This document shows positions 41,031 through 49,543 of a DNA stretch of 64,000 nt, piece after piece. A program made the position numbers and the translations under genes. Numbering within the stretch: the stretch's first letter is position 1; every line of letters begins with the position of its first letter. Under the pieces are notes generated by a model, which did no database searches, had not been told where the DNA came from, and saw nothing but the letters and a program-made list of their open reading frames with translations. Source of the DNA: Gammaproteobacteria bacterium (GTDB lineage: Bacteria; Pseudomonadota; Gammaproteobacteria; Natronospirales; REEB76); assembly GCA_036383255.1 (NCBI GenBank), contig DASVOS010000004.1, positions 310,001 to 374,000 on the forward strand. The letters run 5' to 3'.

Positions 41031-43333
41031 GCGGACTCCGGCGGCAACGACAGGGGCGCGCTGAGGAAGCTCGCCAGGATGCCGATCAGGGTGGCGACTC
41101 CGAACACGTGCAGCGCCGGGATATGGCTGAGCGCCAGCAGGCCGAAGGAGAACAGCATGGTCATGGCGGAGAGGCTCACCGCCAGCGCCGGTGAGCGCCG
41201 TGTGGCGCCGCCCTCCCGCAGGAACACCGCATAGTCGCGGCCGAGACCCAGGATCAGGATCAGCGCCACCACGCCGAACAGGTTGAGCGGCTCGCCCAGC
41301 CAGCCCATCACGCCGAGCGTCAGGCCCAGCGCCAGCAGCGGCGGATACAGCATGCGCAGCGCCTCGCGCCGGCCGTAGCGCCACACCAACAGCGCCGAGA
41401 TGAGGCCGTAACCCAGGATCACGAGCCAGGTGGTGCGCACGCGGATACGCTCGAAGGTCGCGGCGATGCGCGCCAGCGGATCCACGAATGCCACGCCCGG
41501 CACCGCCGCCGCGTCCTTCGCCAGCAGCGCGGGGTCCACGTCGCTGCTGCCGGTCACGGTCGCGATCAGCGCCACCTGCTCGCCGTCCTCCAGCACGAAG
41601 CGCTTGAGCGCCGGCGCCGCGTCGAACAGCGTCTCGGGCGCGAAGGTGTCAGGGTAGGCGTCCCGCCATTCGGCCACGTTGCGGTCCGCGAGTTTCGCCG
41701 GCAACCCGAGGCGGGTGAAGCCGGCGCGCAGTGCGGCCGGATCGCCGAACACATGCTTCCAGGCAGCGAGGCTTGCCTTCTGGTCGGCGATGGAGGGCAG
41801 GAAGCGCGAGAGGCCAAGGGTCGCGAGGCCGGGCGAATCGGCGCCGATGCGCTTGAACAGGGCGGTCTCGCGCTGCAGCGCCTCCTCCAGGCTCGGCGCC
41901 TCGATCAGGAAGAAGCCGGGGGGCGGCACCTGGTTCAGGGTGCTGCGCACCGCCGCGTCGGTCGCCAGCAGGTCCGGCGGCAGGTTCTGCAGGGTGCGCA
42001 CGTCGTCGCTGGTACGCAGCCAATACCAGCCCGGTGCCGCCAGCACCAGCGCCAGGAGCGGCAGCAGCCAGCGCCACCGCGAGGCGCGGCAGGCACGCTG
42101 GATGAAGCGCTGCGGCCACAGCACTCCCGCGTGCACCGGCACCTCCGCGGGACGCGTGAGGCTCACGGGGAACACCAGCACCACCAGCAGGCCCGCTTCC
42201 AGCAGGCCCGCCACCGAGAACACAGCGAACTGGGTCAGCGCCGGGAAGCCGGCCAACAGCAGGAACGCGAAGGCCAGCACGCCGGTGGTGAGCCCGAGGT
42301 AGAGGCCCGGCCGCACCGCGCGCATCACGTCCTTGGGCTCGACGCCGCCGAACCAGTACTCGGCGAAGTAGAGGAACGCGTAGTCGATGGCGATGCCGAG
42401 CAGCGTGGTGCCGAACACCAGCGTGATCACCTGGATCGAGCCGAAGCAGAGGATCACCGCGGCGGTGGCGGCGAGCACGCTCGCCACGAGCTGCAGGCCG
42501 GCGAGCACGTGCGGCGCGAAGCTGCGGAACACCCAGGCGATCAGGACCATGATGAGCAGGGTCGAAGCCACGCTCAGCACCACGCTCTCCCGCTGCGCTT
42601 CGCGGCGCGCGGCGTCGGCGAACAGCGGCGCGCCGGTGGCGGTGAAGCGGCAGTCCGGACAGGTCGCGGCCACCGCGGCACGCGCGGTGTCCACCGCCGT
42701 CACCGCCTGCTTGCTGCCTTCCTCGCCGAAGGCTTCACCTGGCAGTACGGCGCGCAAGAGATAGGTGCGCTGGCCGTCCTGGAGCGCGGAGAAGAACGGC
42801 CCGTCCGGCAGGAAGCCGGGATAGGGCTGCGGCAACGCCGTCAGGAACGACGCCAGGTGGCCGCCCGGGTCGCTGCCGAACGCGCTCACCATGCCGGCGG
42901 GGCTCGCCAGCGACACCGCCACGTCGGTGGCGAGTGCCGGGGCGCCGCCCGTCACGAGGCGCTGTGCCTGCGCCTGGTCGAGGAGCGTGTAATGGTGTTC
43001 CCGGTACAGCTCGAGCAGATCGTCCAGGGACTCGCCGCTCTGGTCCGCTGCGAGCCCGCCGGCCTCGGCGGCTTGCAGCATCGCCTGGGCCCCGGCGCGG
43101 GTCGCATCCGCGTCGGGACCGCGCACCAGCATCAGCACCTCGCCCACGAAGGCGTCGCGGCTCTTCTCGGTGGCGGCCTGCAGCGCCGGGGCATCCTGCT
43201 GTGCCGGCAACATCGCCAGGATGTCGGTGTTGATGAAGTGCTTGGGGTCGAGGCGCATGGCCGCCGCGCCGCAGAGCAGCGCCAAGGAGGCCAGCCAGAT
43301 GGCCCACCTGGCGCGGGCGGAGAGCGGACGCAT
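41027..43333 (-). CDS. RND/MMPL-family exporter of the aryl polyene cluster
   Basis: Inner-membrane transporter, 768 aa, with the two-times-six TM layout of MMPL/HpnN proteins: TM1 (AIWLASLALLCGAAAM), a ~200-residue periplasmic loop, five TM helices around 240-400, a second loop and five more (VILGYGLISALLVW to the end). GIAIDYAFLYFAEYWFGG and LGLGRDYAVFLREGG carry the paired Asp residues used for proton coupling. It probably lifts the aryl polyene or its lipid conjugate out of the inner membrane. Start: ATG at 43333, sharing a base with the LolA stop; the frame upstream to 43849 is a shadow. Confidence 0.9.
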   Translation of the reverse strand: MRPLSARARWAIWLASLALLCGAAAMRLDPKHFINTDILAMLPAQQDAPALQAATEKSRDAFVGEVLMLVRGPDADATRAGAQAMLQAAEAGGLAADQSGESLDDLLELYREHHYTLLDQAQAQRLVTGGAPALATDVAVSLASPAGMVSAFGSDPGGHLASFLTALPQPYPGFLPDGPFFSALQDGQRTYLLRAVLPGEAFGEEGSKQAVTAVDTARAAVAATCPDCRFTATGAPLFADAARREAQRESVVLSVASTLLIMVLIAWVFRSFAPHVLAGLQLVASVLAATAAVILCFGSIQVITLVFGTTLLGIAIDYAFLYFAEYWFGGVEPKDVMRAVRPGLYLGLTTGVLAFAFLLLAGFPALTQFAVFSVAGLLEAGLLVVLVFPVSLTRPAEVPVHAGVLWPQRFIQRACRASRWRWLLPLLALVLAAPGWYWLRTSDDVRTLQNLPPDLLATDAAVRSTLNQVPPPGFFLIEAPSLEEALQRETALFKRIGADSPGLATLGLSRFLPSIADQKASLAAWKHVFGDPAALRAGFTRLGLPAKLADRNVAEWRDAYPDTFAPETLFDAAPALKRFVLEDGEQVALIATVTGSSDVDPALLAKDAAAVPGVAFVDPLARIAATFERIRVRTTWLVILGYGLISALLVWRYGRREALRMLYPPLLALGLTLGVMGWLGEPLNLFGVVALILILGLGRDYAVFLREGGATRRSPALAVSLSAMTMLFSFGLLALSHIPALHVFGVATLIGILASFLSAPLSLPPESA

Positions 43334-43884
43334 CAGGGCGCGGCCGCGGCGCGCGGCGTGAAGCGGATGTCCATGTGGCCGCCGGAGGTCTCGAAGATCT
43401 CCAGGTGCTCGGGCCGGCCGGGGCCGGACTCGGTCACCTCGATGCGGCTGATGGCGTTCGCGATGGCGCCCGGCTTGGGCGTCAGCGTCACCTGCCGGCT
43501 GTCGCCGACGGGCTTCACCGCCACCTGGAAGTAGGCCGCGAGCTCGGCCTGGTCGCCGGACAGGGCGCTCACGAAGATATGCTGCACCGCCGCGAGCCAC
43601 GGCGTCTGCGCCGGGTCCAGCGCGCGCTGGCTGCCGTCCGGCAGCTCCTCGCGCGCCTTGCCCCCGTTCATCTCGAACAGATAGTGGTAGGGGGAGGTGA
43701 TCTCCCAGTGGAAGCCGCGGACCTTGTCGTAGCTCAGGTTGCCCCGGCTGGTGAGCGCGGTGTCGAAGCCCGGCAGGTTGCGCGTCTGCACGAAGTCGGC
43801 GGCGTAGCTCGCCGGCGGCGCGTCGCCGGCCCGTGCGGCCGTCGCACACAGGAAGAGCAGGGACAGTATCACTCGCAGTCTCAT
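43333..43884 (-). CDS. LolA-like outer-membrane lipoprotein carrier homologue
   Basis: Periplasmic protein, 183 aa, with a signal peptide (VILSLLFLCATAARA) and the LolA half-barrel pattern: YAADFVQTRNLPGFDTALTSRGNLSYDKVRGFHWEITSP is split between strands, followed by a PDGSQRALD strand and a C-terminal FETSGGHMDIRF. LolA carries hydrophobic cargo across the periplasm. Its place next to the MMPL exporter and DUF3261 lipoprotein suggests a dedicated carrier for the polyene. It overlaps the thioesterase gene by 4 bp. Confidence 0.85.
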   Translation of the reverse strand: MRLRVILSLLFLCATAARAGDAPPASYAADFVQTRNLPGFDTALTSRGNLSYDKVRGFHWEITSPYHYLFEMNGGKAREELPDGSQRALDPAQTPWLAAVQHIFVSALSGDQAELAAYFQVAVKPVGDSRQVTLTPKPGAIANAISRIEVTESGPGRPEHLEIFETSGGHMDIRFTPRAAAAP

Positions 43885-44300
43885 AGCCGGTCCTTCAGTC
43901 GTTGCAGCAGCGCCGGCGGGCTCACGAGTTGCAGCTCACCGCTGCCCACCGCGACGGCGCACTGGATGGTGTAGCCGGTGGTGAGGCGCCGGCCGTCGGC
44001 CGTATCCTCCACCAGGTAATCCATCTTCAGGCGGTTCTCCCACTCGGTGAGGCCCGCCTTCACCCGGATCACCTGGCCGTAGCGCAGCGCCTGCACGAAG
44101 CGCACGTGCGCCTCGATCAGCGGCCACTCGTAGCCCGAGGCCCGCATGGCTGGGTAGTCGTAATCGATCATGCGCAGCAGCTTGACGCGCGCCGCCTCGA
44201 AGTAGCGGAAGTAGTTGCCGTGCCATGCGATCTGCATGGGGTCGAGGTCCTGGAACGGGACCTCCAGTTCGGTCTCGGCCGTGAGCAGGGCGCCGCGCAT
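43881..44300 (-). CDS. Acyl-CoA/ACP thioesterase, 4-hydroxybenzoyl-CoA type
   Basis: Hotdog thioesterase, 139 aa. VPFQDLDPMQIAWHGNYFRYFEAARV is the 4HBT signature with the catalytic aspartate (here in DLDPM) and the WHGNY turn; the C-terminal part continues the hotdog fold. It could release the finished aryl polyene from the ACP or edit stalled chains; ApeK in the E. coli cluster is of this kind. It lies 4 bp after the ammonia-lyase gene and overlaps the LolA-like gene. Confidence 0.85.
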   Translation of the reverse strand: MRGALLTAETELEVPFQDLDPMQIAWHGNYFRYFEAARVKLLRMIDYDYPAMRASGYEWPLIEAHVRFVQALRYGQVIRVKAGLTEWENRLKMDYLVEDTADGRRLTTGYTIQCAVAVGSGELQLVSPPALLQRLKDRL

Positions 44301-44304
44301 GCCT

Positions 44305-45864
44305 TTAGGTCCCGTACAGCTTCCAACGCCGCTCGCCGATCGCGGTGCACAGGGCGCGCAACTCGTGTTCCAGCGGCCGGTCCTCCTCCACGAAGGCGCA
44401 GACCTTGAACACGTCGTCGTGCATCGCGCTGACGTTGGGTTGCATGCGGTTGGGCGGGCGCGCGCCCTTGCGGCGGCGGATCTCCAGGGCCTGGGCCGCG
44501 GCGGCGAGACAGGCGGCCGCCACCTGCTCGCTCAGCTCCAGCACGCGGATGCAGTCGCGCGCCGCGATGGTGCCCATGCTCACCTTGTCCTGGTTGTGGC
44601 ACTCGGTGGAGCGGGAGAAGACGCTGGCGGGCATGCTTAGCTTGAGCGCCTCGGCGGTCCAGGCGGACACCGCGATCTGCACCGCCTTGAAACCGTGGTT
44701 TAGCGGCGCGCGCTCGCCCTCGGCGCCCGAGAGGTTGCTGGGCAGGCCGTTGTTGAAGCGCGTGTCGACGAGCAGGGCGAGCTGCCGGTCGAGCAGGTCG
44801 GCCACGTTCGCCACCGCGTTCTTGAGGCTGTCCGCCACGAACGCCACGTGGCCGCCGTAGAAGTGGCCGCCGTGGTAGATGTCGCCGGTGTCCGGATCGA
44901 TGATCGGGTTGTCGTTGGCGCTGTTGAGCTCGTTCTCCAGGTCGCGGCGCATCCAGGGCAGCGCGTCCTCCAGCACTCCGATCACGTGCGGCGAGCAGCG
45001 GATCGAATAGCGGTCCTGGATGCGGATCGGGCTCTCCCGGTCCGAGGCACCCATGTCGGCGAAGATGCGCGCCGCCACCCGCTGCTGGCCGGCGTGCGGC
45101 TTCACGGCGAAGAGGCCCGGCGCGAAGTGCTTGGGGTTGCTGCCGAGCGCGATGCTCACCATCGAGGTGATGCGGGTGGCGAGGCGCGAGAGGTATTCGG
45201 CGCGCTCCCAGGCGAGGCAGGCGAGCGCGGTCATGACGGAGGTGCCGTTCATGAGCGCCAGGCCTTCCTTGGGGAAGAGCGTGATGGGCGCCATGCCGCT
45301 GGCCTTGAGGGCCTCGGCGGCGGGCATCTCGCGGCCACGGTGCACGACGCGCCGGTCCCCGACCAGCGCCGAAGCCACGTAGGAGAGGGGCGTGAGGTCG
45401 CCGCTCGCGCCCACCGAGCCCTCCTCGGGGATGAGCGGCGCGATGCGGTGGCGGATCAGGCCCTCGAGCTGCGTGAGCACGTCCGGACGCACGCCGGAGA
45501 AGCCGGCGGCAAGGGAGTTAAGGCGCGTCACCAGGATCGCGACGGTGGTGGGCTCGTCGAAGTAGTCGCCCAGGCCGCAACCGTGGTAGCGCACCAGGTG
45601 CGCCGGCAGCTGGTTCACCACCTCGGGCGGGATGCTGACGGTGCAGGAGTCGCCGTAGCCGGTGTTGACCCCGTACACGTCGCGGCCGGAGGCGATGGCC
45701 TCCGCCAGCACGCGCGCGCCGCGCTCGATGCGCTCGCGGTAGGCCTTGCCGTCCTCGAGCTTGAGGGGCGCGCCGCGGGAGACGGCGCAGACCTCTTCCA
45801 GGGTCAGGTGCCGGTCGCCCACAACGACGGGCTTCTCGGAGATGTCGGGTGCCATGTTGCGCAT
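44305..45864 (-). CDS. MIO-dependent aromatic ammonia-lyase (HAL/TAL family)
   Basis: Homotetrameric ammonia-lyase, 519 aa. The self-forming MIO cofactor triad A153-S154-G155 is present in VGASGDLTPLSY, and the catalytic tyrosine in VYGVNTGYGD (Y64). NSANDNPIIDPDTG, GHFYGGHVAF and STECHNQDKVSMGT complete the active site. The substrate-selectivity pair is Y93-H94 (VRYHGCG): histidine lyases have Ser-His and Rhodobacter tyrosine lyase His-Leu at this place. In pigment clusters such enzymes can supply an aryl acrylate (coumarate-type) starter, as in flexirubin synthesis. Histidine catabolism is unlikely, as no hut genes are near. Confidence 0.88.
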   Translation of the reverse strand: MRNMAPDISEKPVVVGDRHLTLEEVCAVSRGAPLKLEDGKAYRERIERGARVLAEAIASGRDVYGVNTGYGDSCTVSIPPEVVNQLPAHLVRYHGCGLGDYFDEPTTVAILVTRLNSLAAGFSGVRPDVLTQLEGLIRHRIAPLIPEEGSVGASGDLTPLSYVASALVGDRRVVHRGREMPAAEALKASGMAPITLFPKEGLALMNGTSVMTALACLAWERAEYLSRLATRITSMVSIALGSNPKHFAPGLFAVKPHAGQQRVAARIFADMGASDRESPIRIQDRYSIRCSPHVIGVLEDALPWMRRDLENELNSANDNPIIDPDTGDIYHGGHFYGGHVAFVADSLKNAVANVADLLDRQLALLVDTRFNNGLPSNLSGAEGERAPLNHGFKAVQIAVSAWTAEALKLSMPASVFSRSTECHNQDKVSMGTIAARDCIRVLELSEQVAAACLAAAAQALEIRRRKGARPPNRMQPNVSAMHDDVFKVCAFVEEDRPLEHELRALCTAIGERRWKLYGT

Positions 45865-45870
45865 CGGTCT

Positions 45871-47571
45871 TTAGTTCCGCCGGGACGGCGGAGGCACGGC
45901 GGCGCCGTCTCCCTCGCCCCAGAAATCGTAGAAGTTGTACCACTGTAACGGAAAACGGGACGCGTAATCGGCCAGCCGCGCGGCGTAGCGGCCGGCCCAG
46001 GCCGCCGCCGCCTCGGTGCGGCCCTGGCGCGGCAGCCGGATCACGTCGGCGAAGGGCTCGAGGTACAGCCGGTAGCGGTCGCCCTCCCGCATGCAGAGGA
46101 ACAGCAGCACCGGGCACTCCAGCACGTGGGCCAGCACGTAGGGCCCCACCGCGAACGGTGCCGGCGTGCCCAGGAACTCCGCGGGCACGGTCGAGCCAGG
46201 GCTCCGCCCGGCGGCAGCCCCACCGGCCTCGACCGGCACCCGGTCGCCAACGATCACCACCACCTCGCCCGCAGCGATCTTCTCGCGCAGCAGCACCGCC
46301 GTGTCGGCGCCGATCTCCTGCACGAAGATGAGGCGCAGCGAGTATTTCTCGTTCTGCTCCTGCAGCATGGCGTTGAGCTTCTCGGCGTTCTGCGTGTAGA
46401 CCAGCGCGTTCACCTTGACGCCGGGGATGAGCGTGGCGATGGCGCGGGCGAGCTCGAGGTTGCCTAAGTGCGCGCTCAGGAGCAGCAGGCCGCGGCGCTG
46501 CGCCACCGAGCTCAGGAAGAGATCGCGAGCTGCCTCCGGCAGCTCCACCTTCACCCGTTCCGGGTCGTGCCAGGCGGCCACCTTGTCGAGGATGGTGAGG
46601 GAGAAGGACAGGAAGTGGCGGAAGCTCATGGCGAGCGTAGCCGGCTGCCCGGCGGCGGCCAGGAAGCGGCGCGAGGCGCGCCGCGCCTGGGCATGGGTCA
46701 GGAAGAAGTAGGCCGTCACCGGGTAGAGCACCGCCCGGCTCACCAAGCGTGGCAGCAGCCGGTCCAGCGCGCCCAGGAAGCGCAGGCCCGTGAGGCTGCC
46801 GCGCTCGGCGATGCGCGACCAGTGCCGCTGGCGCCGGCGCGCGCGGCTGCGGGCGATGAGCCAGGGCGCGCGCGGCAGCATCCCGAGCAGGAGGCGGGTA
46901 TGCAGCCAGGTCATGCGCGCGTTGTCGCGCAGCATGCGGTAGTGGGAGATGCCGTCCTCCGGGTAGCGCACCGCGGTGGGCAGGAACAGGCTCTCGGTGC
47001 CGGCCCAGTACAGGCGCACCATCACGTCGGTGTCGAAGTCCATGCGCGCGCCGATGCGCACACGGGCTGCGAGCGCCAGGGTGGGAGCGATGGGATAGAC
47101 GCGGAAGCCGCACATGCTGTCGCGCAGCGTGAGTGAGAGCGTCGAAGCCCACACCAGCGAGTGGGTGAGGTAGCGGCCGTAGAAGCGCACCTTGGGCACC
47201 GATTCGTCGTAGCGCGGCGTGCCGGAGATGAGGTGAGCGGGGTTCTCTTCGGAAAGCTTGAGCAGCGCCCGCGCGTCGGCGATCTCATGCTGGCCGTCCG
47301 CGTCCACCTGCAGCGCGTGGCTGTAGCCTAGCTTGCCCGCGAGCGCGATGCCTGCCATCACCGCCGCGCCCTTGCCGCCGTTGTGTGCCTGGGTCAGCAG
47401 TTCCACGCCGGGGCGCCGGGCGAGTTCTGCGAGCACCGCCTTGGTGGCGGCATCGCTGCCGTCATCCACCAGGATCACCGGCAGGCCTTCGGCCGTCAGC
47501 GCGGCCACCAGGCGGGGCAGCGCCGTATGATGGTTGTAGACCGGGATCAGCGCGCAGGGTTTGAAGCTCAT
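45871..47571 (-). CDS. Glycosyltransferase (GT2)-acyltransferase (LpxL-like) fusion
   Basis: Two-domain protein, 566 aa. The N-terminal ~240 residues are a family 2 glycosyltransferase (CALIPVYNHHTALPRLVAAL, ILVDDGSDAAT, GGKGAAVMAG, the DADGQHE metal motif). The C-terminal ~300 residues are a lysophospholipid/lipid A acyltransferase domain with the H-x4-E motif in LLSAHLGNLELA. Such fusions are standard in aryl polyene clusters and are thought to build the glycolipid to which the polyene is attached. The ATG at 47571 starts the GT domain; the frame upstream to 47973 is not coding. It overlaps the ApeI-like gene by 4 bp. Confidence 0.88.
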   Translation of the reverse strand: MSFKPCALIPVYNHHTALPRLVAALTAEGLPVILVDDGSDAATKAVLAELARRPGVELLTQAHNGGKGAAVMAGIALAGKLGYSHALQVDADGQHEIADARALLKLSEENPAHLISGTPRYDESVPKVRFYGRYLTHSLVWASTLSLTLRDSMCGFRVYPIAPTLALAARVRIGARMDFDTDVMVRLYWAGTESLFLPTAVRYPEDGISHYRMLRDNARMTWLHTRLLLGMLPRAPWLIARSRARRRQRHWSRIAERGSLTGLRFLGALDRLLPRLVSRAVLYPVTAYFFLTHAQARRASRRFLAAAGQPATLAMSFRHFLSFSLTILDKVAAWHDPERVKVELPEAARDLFLSSVAQRRGLLLLSAHLGNLELARAIATLIPGVKVNALVYTQNAEKLNAMLQEQNEKYSLRLIFVQEIGADTAVLLREKIAAGEVVVIVGDRVPVEAGGAAAGRSPGSTVPAEFLGTPAPFAVGPYVLAHVLECPVLLFLCMREGDRYRLYLEPFADVIRLPRQGRTEAAAAWAGRYAARLADYASRFPLQWYNFYDFWGEGDGAAVPPPSRRN

Positions 47572-47918
47572 GTCGTCCCGCCGAACACCAGGGTGCCGCT
47601 GGAACAACTCTCGCCACCGGCGCGGTACTCGTAGCGCAGGCGGCCCTTGGCCGCATCGGGCTTCAGCTCCAGCGTCACGCGCGCGCCCGGCAGGATCGGG
47701 CGCCTGAACTTCACCTGTTCCATGGCCGTCACGCCGGGGCCGAGGCCGTGCAGCGCATGGGCGAAGTGAGCGGCCCAGCCGATCTGCACCACGCCCGGCA
47801 GGATCGCCATGGCGGGAAAATGGCCCTCGAACCAGGGGTTGCCGGCGCCGACCTCGAGTTCGAGCTCGGTGCGCCCGTCGGCGTCGCGGCGCGCGAGGAT
47901 CGTGGGCAGGCCCTTCAC
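47568..47918 (-). CDS. apeI: Hotdog dehydratase subunit (ApeI type)
   Basis: FabZ-like dehydratase, 116 aa. NPWFEGHFPAMAILPGVVQIGWAAHFA carries the catalytic histidine in the GHFP motif; VKFRRPILPGARVTLEL completes the hotdog. It is the partner expected for the ApeP-like protein at 38858-39298. The start is GTG at 47918, overlapping the ligase stop (GTGA); the frame upstream to 48044 is a shadow of the ligase gene. Confidence 0.88.
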   Translation of the reverse strand: MKGLPTILARRDADGRTELELEVGAGNPWFEGHFPAMAILPGVVQIGWAAHFAHALHGLGPGVTAMEQVKFRRPILPGARVTLELKPDAAKGRLRYEYRAGGESCSSGTLVFGGTT

Positions 47919-49261
47919 GGCTCGTCCCCGAACAGCGCGAGCAGCTTGGCCTGCTCCAGCTTGCCCATGGCATTGGCGGGCAGCGCTTCCGGGAACCGCC
48001 ACTTGCGCGGGATCAGCAGCGGCTCGTAACTCTGGCGCAGCCATGCACGCAGGCTCTCGTTCACGGCGAACTTGCCGGAGGCTTCGAGCGCGCCGCAGCC
48101 CGCGCCGTTCAGCACCACCACCGCGCCCAGGAGTGCACGCCGGCCCGGCAACAGCAGGAGCCGCGCGTCTGCCACCCAGGCATGCTCGACGAGCCGCGCA
48201 CGCATCTCGCTCAAGGAGACGCGCTTGTCCTCGAACTTGAGCACGTCGTCGGCGCGGCCCGCGAGCGCGAAGCGCGTGCCGTCGGCGCGGGCGAGGTCGC
48301 CGGTGGCGGCCCAGTCACCGCCGCTCCAGGCGGAGCGGGTCCACAGGCGCGTGCCCGTGTCCTCTGCACGGAGCTCGGCCTCCACTCCCGCGATGGGCCG
48401 CCACCAGGGCCTTGAGGCGGTGCCGTCCCAGGCGCGCCAGGCCACGCCGCCGGTCTCGGTGCTGCCGTAGACCTCGACGGCGGGCTTGCCCCAGTCCTCG
48501 CCCAGCGCGCGGGCGGCCTCGTCCGGCAGCGGCGCACCGGAGCTGAACAGCGCCGCGACGCGGGAAGCGGGCGGCAGCTCGTCCAGGGGCACGCGGCTCA
48601 GGAACGCCGGACTGCTGGCGATGACGCAGGGTCCCAGTGCCGCTGCGTCCCGCAGGTCCGCAGGCTGCGCGCACATGCGCGCGAGGAAGGTACGGCCCGT
48701 GAGCAGCGGCCAGAGGATGCGGAACAAGAGTCCATATAAGTGGTAGTGGGGCACGGTGCCGGTCACCACCGCATCGCCGAGCGTCGCACCCCACTGCCGC
48801 TCCAGCGCCTCCACCTCCAGGCGCAGCTGCGCGAAGGTCTTGGGCACGCACTTCGGCGCGCCGGAGGAGCCGGAGGTGTAGAACTCGATGGGCGAAGCGT
48901 CATCCGGCAACGCCATCTCGCTGCCGCCCGCGGCGGGCTGCGACAGCGCCAGGGTCGTGAAGCCGGGGAACTCCTCGGGCCGGTCCGTGAGCACCGCGTC
49001 CACCTGTACGCCTGCCGCCTTCAGGCTGCCGGCCTGGGGCGCCTGGGGCAGCACCACGGTGCGGCGGGGATCGGCGAGTGCCAGCAGCCCCGCGGCGAAG
49101 CCGCCGCCATCCTCTGAGACGAGCGCCCAGCGCCGCGCTGGGTGGGCTGCGAGCGCCGCGCGCAGCGCCCGTACCCGGGCCTGGAACGCCGCGCGCGCGA
49201 GCGGGCCGCCGCGCTCGATGAGCAGCGGACGCGCGTCGGCATCCGTCGGCAAACCCGGCAT
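47915..49261 (-). CDS. apeH: Acyl-AMP ligase activating the aryl starter (ApeH type)
   Basis: ANL-superfamily adenylating enzyme, 448 aa, thought to activate the aryl acid and load it on ACP. IEFYTSGSSGAPKCVPKTFAQL is the A3 phosphate loop, EVYGSTETGG is A5, WAATGDLAR is A7, and FALAGRADDVLKFEDKRVSL is A8; the C-terminal A10 lysine is in ANAMGKLEQAKL. In E. coli ApeH loads 4-hydroxybenzoate. I chose the ATG at 49261 (GGA seven bases upstream); a GTG two codons earlier is possible. It follows the ACP gene by 24 bp. Confidence 0.9.
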   Translation of the reverse strand: MPGLPTDADARPLLIERGGPLARAAFQARVRALRAALAAHPARRWALVSEDGGGFAAGLLALADPRRTVVLPQAPQAGSLKAAGVQVDAVLTDRPEEFPGFTTLALSQPAAGGSEMALPDDASPIEFYTSGSSGAPKCVPKTFAQLRLEVEALERQWGATLGDAVVTGTVPHYHLYGLLFRILWPLLTGRTFLARMCAQPADLRDAAALGPCVIASSPAFLSRVPLDELPPASRVAALFSSGAPLPDEAARALGEDWGKPAVEVYGSTETGGVAWRAWDGTASRPWWRPIAGVEAELRAEDTGTRLWTRSAWSGGDWAATGDLARADGTRFALAGRADDVLKFEDKRVSLSEMRARLVEHAWVADARLLLLPGRRALLGAVVVLNGAGCGALEASGKFAVNESLRAWLRQSYEPLLIPRKWRFPEALPANAMGKLEQAKLLALFGDEP

Positions 49262-49285
49262 CGTCACGTCCCGCTGCGCCGCGGC

Positions 49286-49543
49286 TCAGCCGCGCTGCGC
49301 GGCGATGAACTTCGCCAGGTTCTCGACCGAGTGGAAGTGCTGGCGCGTGTCGGCGGAGTTGGCGTCCAGCTTCACGTGGTAGCGCTTCTGCACCGCCACG
49401 CCGAGTTCCAGCGCGTCGATGGAGTCGAGCCCAAGGCCGTCGCCGAACAGCGGCGCCCTGGGGTCGATATCCGCCGGCGTGACGTCCTCAAGATCGAGCG
49501 AGTCGATGATGAGCTGCTTCAGTTCTTCGATCAGTTCGTTCAT
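49286..49543 (-). CDS. Acyl carrier protein 2 of the aryl polyene cluster
   Basis: Acidic ACP, 85 aa, with the phosphopantetheine serine S41 in FGDGLGLDSIDALELGVAVQ. It precedes the AMP ligase gene and probably receives the activated aryl starter, with ACP 1 carrying extender or chain. Its 5' end lies inside the last 56 bp of the acyltransferase gene in a different frame. The C-terminal helix (SVENLAKFIAAQRG) is typical. Confidence 0.9.
   Translation of the reverse strand: MNELIEELKQLIIDSLDLEDVTPADIDPRAPLFGDGLGLDSIDALELGVAVQKRYHVKLDANSADTRQHFHSVENLAKFIAAQRG

Noticed and set aside
44305-45864. HutH histidine catabolism gene
   Set aside because: No hutU/hutI/hutG nearby, it lies inside the pigment operon, and the selectivity pair is Tyr-His instead of Ser-His.
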